DNA of 33,413 nt, taken from contig JABMRV010000186.1 in NCBI GenBank assembly GCA_013202285.1, positions 1-33,413 on the forward strand, read 5' to 3'. A program made the position numbers and the translations under genes. Positions 26,333 through 33,413 of the stretch are shown here, in pieces; positions within the stretch are counted from its first letter, which is position 1; each line of letters starts with the position of its first letter. The DNA comes from a bacterium (GTDB lineage Bacteria > Electryoneota > AABM5-125-24 > Hatepunaeales > Hatepunaeaceae). The notes beneath the pieces were generated by a model, which worked only from the letters and a program-made list of their open reading frames with translations, did no database searches and was not told the DNA's origin.

Positions 26333-28444
26333 TTAGCGGATAAGCGTCATTTTACCCACGTACCTCACATCGGTAGTTTCAAGTGTGTAGATATAGACGC
26401 CGGATGTAACGCCCTCGCCATCCCAGGCGACTTCATGTCTGCCTGTGGCAGCTTTGCCGTCAAAGAGGGTACTGACCAGTCTGCCGTTCACGTCGTAAAC
26501 CGAAATCTTAACATCGGTCGCACGATTGATCGTGAAAGGAATTACAGTCGAATTGTTGAACGGATTGGGATAGTTGTTACCCAGTTCGAGGCTGAATGGT
26601 ACAACAACGTTTTCTTCAACACCGGTCCAGGACTCGTTTACGATCCAGAGGCAAAGTTCCTCCGACCCATAATTGCTATTATTATCGTAAGCGTCTGCAT
26701 AGAAAAAGACGTTGTCCCCTGCCTCAAGTGGCTGCATGTTTCCTTCGGCATCCTCAACCTCATCGGGAAGATGATACCAGTATGTGCCGCTGCCGAATGG
26801 ATCGACGTTCATTGAATCCGGTTCTTCAGGCATTTCCCAACCGTAACCCTCGGCATCCTTTATCCAGTTGAACATGGGATCTCCAATCCCGGAATCGTCG
26901 GTCATCGTTACCTCAACAACCTTGTCCTCTCCGAGCATGACAGAGGAAACAGAGATGGTTTGGCAGGCGGGAGGAATCATGTCAGTCTCACCGTACATAC
27001 CTGTGTAAACTGCCCAGACATGGTCCTCAGTACCGGCTAAATATGTGGGATCGGCAATGGAAGCAGCATCGAGAGGTGGATCGGCAAAGATATTGACTAT
27101 CCTCTGTCTCTCAGCCCAGTCACCGGCATCCTCATCCCAGTAGGTTACCATGCTGGCATAGATGGGTGGAATACCCCAGACACTGGTGCCACGCACCCAG
27201 GACCCGGCAGGCGTCCATAATCCCTGGTGGAGGTAGATTATTTCCTCTACACCGGATTCATACAGGACGCTGTCGGCAAAGAAAGGAGGTTCTATCCAGG
27301 AACCGCCATTATAATAGAGTTCGTCGTATGTGTAGCAGTTATGGTTATAATCGCCGTCGGCTTGTATTGTTCCACTGTAATTGGCGAATACGTAAGGAAT
27401 CTCTTCATCGGCTTTCATCCAGAGACTGGGATAGCGTGCAGTTGCAGGACCCAAAATCTCGTCTGCATAAGTATAGGCTATGCTTTCCCAGCTATCGCCA
27501 TCCTCAGATGTACCGATGTGAATACCTGTTCGATCCTCGTCGGAAACGACAAAATAGATGAAACCGGCAGCGAGATCCTGAGCAATCGGATTGCAGGCTC
27601 CAAACTTATAGCTGTAATACGGATGACTGCTCTCGAGACCGGTCTCGGTCGTGGCAATCATGCCATCAAGACCGGCGGGAACCTTGGCGATGTTATGAGC
27701 CTGGCCCACTTCACCGGGAATCTGGTAGATGACGTAAAAATAGTCGCCCACGTCGTATGTCATCTTGGCGAAATTATAGCCCAGCTCGAGTTCACCGGCA
27801 ATGAGGACAGGATCAATCCAGTTTTCACCGTTGTCGGCTGACTTCGAAGCCCAGATCTCCCAGGCTTCCGGACCTTCCTCACCGGTAACCGTATTGCACC
27901 AGATGACGTACAGGTTTCCTTCGCCGTCGATTCCGGCGTCGGTGTAAAAGAAGCTGCCTTCGCCTTCCTCAACGATTACGGTATAGGTGGCGTCACCTTC
28001 CGTGTTGAGCAGGATGTGATAGAGACCATTCACGCGATCGAGCGGGTTCAGATCTTCAACCTCGCTGAACTCGTTCAACACCGCCATTACATGCAGGTTG
28101 TTGTCCGCGTCTATCACGGTACCCAAGTCCAGTGAAACAGAACCGAATGTTGGAACGGTCTCGCCTGCGGGATCTATTTCCCACATTCCAGCGTCCCCGG
28201 CGTTCAGCATTTCGCTCCAGTTAGCGCCACCGTCCGAGGAATACTTGTACCTTAATCCCCAGAAATCGTCGGGCCAATCATCGCGGTCTGGCTGACCGAG
28301 TGTCCTGGTACTTTCATAAGTAGGTTTCAGGATTTCCCTGGTCACCTGCGTTGCCTTCTCCGGTCGTTCAACCGCCATGAGGATGGTGGTCGATACCAGA
28401 ACCAGACAGAGTATGCAGGCGATAAAAAACTTACAATGAGTCAT
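26333..28444 (-). CDS. Secreted protein with Asp-box (BNR-like) repeats and FlgD/T9SS-like C-terminal sorting domain
   Basis: Signal peptide; Asp-box-like 'SSDGGANW', 'SADNGENW', 'SEDGDSW'; C-terminus 'LGNNYPNPFNNSTVIPFTINRATDVKISVYDVNGRLVSTLF...WDGEGVTSGVYIYTLE...KMTLIR'. Confidence 0.85.
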   Translation of the reverse strand: MTHCKFFIACILCLVLVSTTILMAVERPEKATQVTREILKPTYESTRTLGQPDRDDWPDDFWGLRYKYSSDGGANWSEMLNAGDAGMWEIDPAGETVPTFGSVSLDLGTVIDADNNLHVMAVLNEFSEVEDLNPLDRVNGLYHILLNTEGDATYTVIVEEGEGSFFYTDAGIDGEGNLYVIWCNTVTGEEGPEAWEIWASKSADNGENWIDPVLIAGELELGYNFAKMTYDVGDYFYVIYQIPGEVGQAHNIAKVPAGLDGMIATTETGLESSHPYYSYKFGACNPIAQDLAAGFIYFVVSDEDRTGIHIGTSEDGDSWESIAYTYADEILGPATARYPSLWMKADEEIPYVFANYSGTIQADGDYNHNCYTYDELYYNGGSWIEPPFFADSVLYESGVEEIIYLHQGLWTPAGSWVRGTSVWGIPPIYASMVTYWDEDAGDWAERQRIVNIFADPPLDAASIADPTYLAGTEDHVWAVYTGMYGETDMIPPACQTISVSSVMLGEDKVVEVTMTDDSGIGDPMFNWIKDAEGYGWEMPEEPDSMNVDPFGSGTYWYHLPDEVEDAEGNMQPLEAGDNVFFYADAYDNNSNYGSEELCLWIVNESWTGVEENVVVPFSLELGNNYPNPFNNSTVIPFTINRATDVKISVYDVNGRLVSTLFDGKAATGRHEVAWDGEGVTSGVYIYTLETTDVRYVGKMTLIR

Positions 28445-28804
28445 TTGTAAACTCCGTGTTGAATTTAATAGATTTAATTGTTTTCCGAAAAGTAAGAGTC
28501 AGGTGGACCGTGCATCGAAGCTCTCAAGCAGTATATAACCATTCCTGCCCCGTAGCTGTTTATATCTAATGAAGAATAATCAGGCTTGGGTTTCCAGCAG
28601 AAAGGCTATATTTGAGCGGCAATATAAACACACTACCTATGATTGTCAAGTATTATGAATTCAAATTGGAAAAAAAATCAATGCCATCAGTATATTATTG
28701 ACTAAAGAGTTTAACTGTCGGTGCAAGATTATTAAATTGAGTGCGAAACAAAGAGAACTGTGTGTTCCATAACGAAGTCAGTCTGTTCGCCCCACCGGAT
28801 TACT

Positions 28805-28838
28805 CCGTCAACTGACGGATTGAAACCCGGCAACACGG
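28805..28838 (+). promoter_or_regulatory. Two adjacent small hairpins in the leader of the TauE/SafE gene
   Basis: 'ccgtc-aact-gacgg' then 'attgaaa' then 'cccg-gcaaca-cggg'. Confidence 0.4.
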
Positions 28839-28887
28839 GTAGCTATTTAATGTACTATTTATATGTCAAAATTATAATATCTTAAGA

Positions 28888-29634
28888 ATGTCGAATTCTC
28901 CATTAATAATAATAATAGGAATAGCTGTCGTCTTCCTCGGCGGTTTAACCCAGGGTCTGACCGGTTTTGGATTCGGACTGGTTACGGTGCCGATACTGGT
29001 GATCTTTCTCGTTCCCCAGCTTGTCGTTCCGATAGTTCTCCTCACTTCCATGCTACTGACGTTCTATCTGCTGATTGAAACAAGGCGATGGCTGGAATTG
29101 AAACGCATCCTGGTTCTGATGGCGGCAGGTGTCGCCGGGCTGCCGTTCGGGATTATCATACTGAAGCAGTTAGATGCCGATATACTGAGAGTCTTTATAG
29201 GAATAATCATCGTATTATTTGGTCTTGCTTTTCTCCTGGGCTATCGCCGCGAGATCAAAAATGAAAGACTCGCCTCAGTTCTAATCGGTTTCGTGAGCGG
29301 ACTATTAAGCGGCAGCACGTCGCTCAGCGGTCCGCCGGTCATACTGTTCTTCACCAATCAGGGACTGAAAAAGCAGACGTTCAGAGCGAACATCGTAGCT
29401 TATTTCACGGTTCTGAGCCTGGTAACCTTACCGGCATTTATTTTCAGCGGATTAATCACTCCCGAAGTTATCGAACTCTCCTTATGGTTTCTGCCAGCCA
29501 TGATATTGGGCGCATTTCTCGGAATTAAGCTGTCTCATAGGGTTAATGAGACGCTCTTTCGCAGAATAACCCTGGTCATTGTTATCGTTGCCGGATTTGT
29601 TACAGTCCTTTCCGCTTCCGGTATTCTAAGGTGA
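28888..29634 (+). CDS. TauE/SafE-family sulfite exporter-like permease
   Basis: 'GGLTQGLTGFGFGLVTVPILVIFLVPQLVVPIVLLTSML...GFVSGLLSGSTSLSGPPVILFF' family signatures; multiple TM segments. Confidence 0.9.
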   Translation: MSNSPLIIIIGIAVVFLGGLTQGLTGFGFGLVTVPILVIFLVPQLVVPIVLLTSMLLTFYLLIETRRWLELKRILVLMAAGVAGLPFGIIILKQLDADILRVFIGIIIVLFGLAFLLGYRREIKNERLASVLIGFVSGLLSGSTSLSGPPVILFFTNQGLKKQTFRANIVAYFTVLSLVTLPAFIFSGLITPEVIELSLWFLPAMILGAFLGIKLSHRVNETLFRRITLVIVIVAGFVTVLSASGILR

Positions 29635-29867
29635 ACAATACTCCAGCAATAAGAGAATTTTTCCTTTAAGAAAAGTTAAAGTATTAATGGTAAAATTCTT
29701 AATCAAGTCAGTCGCTTATTTCTGAAATACGATCATAAACTCATCTCTTTCTGTTTTTCAATCCTGATATAATCTTCATAATTATAGTTAGATACAGTTA
29801 ATTATCGGTTGAACTGTGTTCTTAATCGAAGAAATTTGATATTTATTGAAAATCTCTCAATAAAAGT

Positions 29868-29895
29868 TAAAGTTCAGGTTTAATTATGTCGATAG
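29868..29895 (+). promoter_or_regulatory. Sigma-28 (FliA/SigD)-like promoter upstream of flagellin
   Basis: 'TAAAGTTc' at 29868-29875, 12 nt, then 'GtCGATAg' at 29888-29895 (consensus TAAAGTTT-N11-GCCGATAA). Confidence 0.65.
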
Positions 29896-30046
29896 CATAG
29901 GTGAAAGGAAAAACAAATCGCTACTTGAAGGAAGCAACAGCAATGTCGAGATCAACCGTTTCAAACGTAATGAATTATTCGATTGAGAAAGTTTACGCTC
30001 TATCGAGGATCGCAAAATCGAAAAACTCTCATAGGGAGATATAATA

Positions 30047-30880
30047 ATGAGTACTGTCTTAGCACACAACACTCTTGCGCTCACCGCGCAGCGCAACTTG
30101 TGGCATCATCAGTTCGGTGTAGAAACTGCAATAACCAGGCTGTCAAGCGGTCTCAGGATCAACTATTCCTGGGACGATCCCGCCGGTCTGGGAATCTCAG
30201 AACGTTTTCGCGCGCAGATCTCATCCATGACCGAAGCCGAACGCAACGCCAATGCTGATATGAACGTCGTTGCCACTGCCGAGGGCGCTCTCTCTGTTAT
30301 TAACGACATCCTGATCAGAATGAAGGCGCTGTCGATACAGGCGTCGAACGGAGCCATGACAGACCTTGACCGCATCGCGCTGGACATGGAATATCAGCAG
30401 TTGAAGAGCGAAATAACGCGCATTGCCAATACTACTCAGTACGGCAGTTTCAACCTGTTGGATGGTTCTTATTCATCGACCGGAATCAAATTTCACGTCG
30501 GGATCCACAACACGCATCTGGATGATTATTACTTCGTTCAGTTCAATTCGATGACGGCAGCAAGCCTCGGTATCGGTGATTCAAGTCTCTTAAACACAAC
30601 CAGTGCACAAGCAGCCATCATGCAACTTGATACTGCCATCGATGCGAAGGACTCTGAGCGAGTGAGGCTCGGTTCTTATGTCGAACGACTCCAGTACACG
30701 ATCAGTGCGCACAAGAATATTCACGTATCAACTGTCAAATCTGAATCCGACATACGCGATGCTGACATCGCCGAGGAGATGGGTAATCTGACGCGAAATC
30801 AGATATTGATGCAGGCTGGTGTAGCGATGGTCGCCCAGGCTAACATGATACCGCAGATTGTAGCCGGATTGATAGGTTAG
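30047..30880 (+). CDS. Flagellin, short (D0-D1-type core)
   Basis: N-terminus 'NTLALTAQRNL...AITRLSSGLRINYSWDDPAGLGISERFRAQI' and C-terminus 'SDIRDADIAEEMGNLTRNQILMQAGVAMVAQANMIPQIVAGLIG'; 277 aa. Confidence 0.95.
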   Translation: MSTVLAHNTLALTAQRNLWHHQFGVETAITRLSSGLRINYSWDDPAGLGISERFRAQISSMTEAERNANADMNVVATAEGALSVINDILIRMKALSIQASNGAMTDLDRIALDMEYQQLKSEITRIANTTQYGSFNLLDGSYSSTGIKFHVGIHNTHLDDYYFVQFNSMTAASLGIGDSSLLNTTSAQAAIMQLDTAIDAKDSERVRLGSYVERLQYTISAHKNIHVSTVKSESDIRDADIAEEMGNLTRNQILMQAGVAMVAQANMIPQIVAGLIG

Positions 30881-30894
30881 AATATAAGGATGCC

Positions 30895-30937
30895 ATCCCC
30901 CCCTGCTATTGCTGGGGGGGACAAACTGGGGGGGGTG
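30895..30937. repeat. Inverted-orientation copy of the C/G-run hairpin family
   Basis: 'atccccccctgctattgctgggggggacaaactgggggggg' matches the reverse complement of the third unit at ~785-822 ('atccccccctgctattgcaggagggaacaaaggggggg'). Confidence 0.8.
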
Positions 30938-30944
30938 CAAATAA

Positions 30945-31070
30945 GGTCGCCGACTGAAGCATGCCCAGCGAAGGCAGGGGTCGGCGCTCCCCATTTTGGA
31001 GGGCGCACACGGCAATATTCCCCGGTTTCGAGGCACTAAGCGAAGCGTCAGTCTGCGAAGCTCAACCGGG
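30945..31070 (+). other. Highly structured intergenic segment (multiple inverted repeats)
   Basis: 'cgccgac...gtcggcg' (30948-30986), 'gcgctcc...ggagggcgc' (30984-31006), 'cccggtt...aaccggg' (31021-31070). Confidence 0.45.
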
Positions 31071-31208
31071 TTACATTATTAGAAGAAAAGTTAACCGACA
31101 TATTGATTTTCCGTTATATTTGTGTTACATTCCAGTCAAATTTAAAGATTGGTAAATTCTGAAAAGTCAAATAAAAGTCCAATATGGGCATCAAAAAGGA
31201 GAACTGTC

Positions 31209-33413
31209 ATGAGAACAACGCGTTGGTTGTTTTTATTAACGCTGGTTTTAGCGACGACTATGGTAAACGCCAGTACTGGTTTGCCAACTCATTTCCAACC
31301 GTCTCTGAAGACGAGTCCTGATCAAGCCAAATATCAATCCGGTCTGGTGGTTTTCAAGGTCGAGCCTGAACTGAAGGTGGAACTTCATGAAGCCGGCGCC
31401 AGTCGCTTCGGTCAAATGGACATCGACCGCTTCGCCGATGATATCGGCGCCGTGCGGTTTGAGACCAGATTCCCCAATGCGCGCCAGCCGAAGACCGGTG
31501 GAACAGACCTCAGCTTGATTTACGTTATGCATTTTCCCGAGACGGTGTCGGTCTTGGACGTCTGCCGCGACATGGCGAAACTGCCCGGCGTGCAATATGC
31601 CGAGCCACGGTTCATTGACTATACATTTCTTGATCACAACGATACTTATCGGAATGTGCAGTACGGTCTTGATCTGTGCGAGGCGAACGCTGCTCACGAT
31701 ATTTGCACGGGCAGTGATGAAATCATCATCGGCATCGTGGATACCGGCGTGAAGTGGGATCATGAGGACCTGATCGGCAATATCTGGACCAATGAAGATG
31801 GCTCCCACGGTTGGGATTTTATGGATAACGATGACGATCCCACCGATATTGACGGGCACGGCACCCACGTCGCGGGCATCGCTTCAGCTTCAACCCACAA
31901 CGAATTGGGCGTCGCCAGCGTGGCGTATAGCTGCCAGATTATGGCGGTGCGCACCGGAACCGGCGGATACATCTACTATGGCTACGAGGGCATCGTGTAT
32001 GCTGTTGACAATGGCGCGCACGTCATTAACTGCTCCTGGGGAGGCCCGTCGTACTCGGAGGCGAGTCAGGACGTCATCAACTACGCCTACAACAATGGCA
32101 ATGGCGCGCTGGTCGTGGTCAGCGCCGGCAACGATGGCGATGATGGTCTGAATTATCCCGCCGCCTACGACAATGTCGTAGCGGTCGCCGCTACCGACCA
32201 GAACGACCGCAAAGCGGACTTCTCCAGCTACGGCGATTTTGTGGATATCTCCGCGCCGGGCGTTAGCATCGCCAGCACAATGTTTGACCGGGTACGAGTG
32301 CGCAGATTCTATCAATACGTTGACGCATACTACTACATGAGCGGCACTTCGATGGCGTCGCCGTTCGCGGCGTCAGTCGCCGCGTTGATTTGGTCACAGA
32401 ATCCCGACGCGACGGTCGATCAGGTCCGGTACCGCTTGCTGGAGGGCGCAGATCCGATAGAGGACGAATTGATGGGTTCCGGGCGCATCAACGCTCTAAA
32501 TTCCCTGTTAGTGAACATGGGGAATCAGCCGCCGGTCTGGACGGATGTGCCTGAATCGATCACCGAATACGTTAATACACCGATTACATTCAGTGTGACT
32601 GGCACCGATCCAGAAGGTGAGGATCTGACAATCACGCATAGTGGCGTGGGAAGCATTGAACACACTGGTAACGGAACTGCTGTATTCACTTGGACAACAC
32701 CAGCCGATTTTGGTGACTATACAGCGACCTTTACCCTCAGCGATGGTGATCTTGATCTTGACGTCGATGCAGTAGTAACCATCAATGTTGTTAATCAGCC
32801 AGTACCAGGCACTATGATCGTGAGCGCCATCGGTTTATCGGAGAATGTGATCAACAGGAATTTCTCAACTTGCGAAGGAGAAGTAACTGTTATTGACCCG
32901 GAGGATGATGCCGCCGCGGTTGAAGGCGCATTGGTATCGGCAACATGGAGCGGTCTTTACAATGATGATGTTGAGGGTACAACTGATGGAAACGGTCAGG
33001 TAACTTTTGTTACGGCAAATATGCGACGCCCAAATGGTTTATTAACCTTGACCATTACTGGCGTAACGAAAGCTGATTGGACTTATGATGAGGAAAATAG
33101 TGTAACTACGGCTTCATTAGGTGTAGGCACTTACGGCGCTGGCAATGGTGATCTGACCCTTAATCCCGGCGTGCCTATCCCGGAGGTTGTGATGCTTAAT
33201 CCCGCCTATCCCAACCCGTTCAACGCTACGGTTCAGCTGAACTTCAGCTTGCCCAACGATTCCTATTATCGGTTGCAGATCACCGATCTTTCGGGTCGCG
33301 AGGTGGCAGCATTAGGCGAAGGTTGGACGACCGCGGGTCGGTACAGCCGTGTTTGGGACGCCTCCGGACTGCCCGCAGGAATGTTCATCGCCAGATTGGA
33401 CGTTCCGGGTTCA
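31209..33413 (+). CDS. Subtilisin-like S8 family serine protease with Ig/cadherin-like segment and FlgD/T9SS-like C-terminus, 3'-truncated by window
   Basis: Absent from the ORF track because it is open at the window end; translated by hand from ATG 31209 (735 codons). Triad 'IVDTGVKWDH', 'DGHGTHVAG', 'SGTSMASP'; C-terminus 'LNPAYPNPFNATVQLNFSLPNDSYYRLQITDLSGREV...WDASGLPAGMF'. Confidence 0.93.
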   Translation, partial: MRTTRWLFLLTLVLATTMVNASTGLPTHFQPSLKTSPDQAKYQSGLVVFKVEPELKVELHEAGASRFGQMDIDRFADDIGAVRFETRFPNARQPKTGGTDLSLIYVMHFPETVSVLDVCRDMAKLPGVQYAEPRFIDYTFLDHNDTYRNVQYGLDLCEANAAHDICTGSDEIIIGIVDTGVKWDHEDLIGNIWTNEDGSHGWDFMDNDDDPTDIDGHGTHVAGIASASTHNELGVASVAYSCQIMAVRTGTGGYIYYGYEGIVYAVDNGAHVINCSWGGPSYSEASQDVINYAYNNGNGALVVVSAGNDGDDGLNYPAAYDNVVAVAATDQNDRKADFSSYGDFVDISAPGVSIASTMFDRVRVRRFYQYVDAYYYMSGTSMASPFAASVAALIWSQNPDATVDQVRYRLLEGADPIEDELMGSGRINALNSLLVNMGNQPPVWTDVPESITEYVNTPITFSVTGTDPEGEDLTITHSGVGSIEHTGNGTAVFTWTTPADFGDYTATFTLSDGDLDLDVDAVVTINVVNQPVPGTMIVSAIGLSENVINRNFSTCEGEVTVIDPEDDAAAVEGALVSATWSGLYNDDVEGTTDGNGQVTFVTANMRRPNGLLTLTITGVTKADWTYDEENSVTTASLGVGTYGAGNGDLTLNPGVPIPEVVMLNPAYPNPFNATVQLNFSLPNDSYYRLQITDLSGREVAALGEGWTTAGRYSRVWDASGLPAGMFIARLDVPGS

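Noticed and set aside
27227-27841. 204-aa plus-strand ORF
   Set aside because: Fully antisense to the well-supported secreted Asp-box protein; no family features.
6950-28832. 'gattgaaac' string typical of CRISPR repeat ends
   Set aside because: Only two isolated occurrences more than 20 kb apart; no regular repeat-spacer array and no cas genes.
31103-31122. Bacteroidetes-type promoter (TAnnTTTG) upstream of the protease
   Set aside because: 'TATATTTG' at 31115-31122 matches the -7 box but no TTTG at the expected -33 spacing; only half a consensus.
31248-31868. 206-aa minus-strand ORF (and 31890-32315)
   Set aside because: Antisense to the S8 protease gene, whose catalytic triad is clear on the plus strand.
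1-33413. tRNA/rRNA genes, integrases, transposases, prophage genes
   Set aside because: None recognised in the translations or by eye; absence not tested computationally.

Overview
This 33.4 kb window looks like a chromosomal segment from a Gram-negative, FCB-superphylum-like bacterium. That assignment is an inference from T9SS/FlgD-like C-terminal domains, a PorV/PorQ-family protein and a TonB-dependent receptor with a carboxypeptidase-like N-terminal domain. From left to right it contains: the 3' end of a secreted protein with a FlgD/T9SS-like C-terminus; prfA (RF1); a four-gene MCE/Mla-type operon (MlaD-like, auxiliary lipoprotein, predicted outer-membrane beta-barrel, STAS-MlaE permease) with no ATPase gene; a small AT-rich orphan gene flanked by repeats; a response regulator with a degenerate HD-GYP-like domain; an AddB-like and AddA-like helicase-nuclease pair; a TPR lipoprotein; an Mla-type ATPase on the opposite strand; a minus-strand five-gene surface operon (TonB receptor, Asp-rich secreted protein, lipoprotein, PorV/PorQ-like protein, lipoprotein); a secreted Asp-box protein with a sorting domain; a TauE/SafE permease; a lone short flagellin with a sigma-28-like promoter; and a truncated subtilisin-like protease with a sorting domain. 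Intergenic regions carry several dispersed palindromic repeat families. The best candidates for undescribed biology are the split MCE operon with its own predicted barrel, the TonB-receptor/Asp-rich/PorV-like operon, the orphan flagellin, and the structured intergenic RNAs or repeats. No tRNA, rRNA, CRISPR array, integrase or transposase was recognised by eye.
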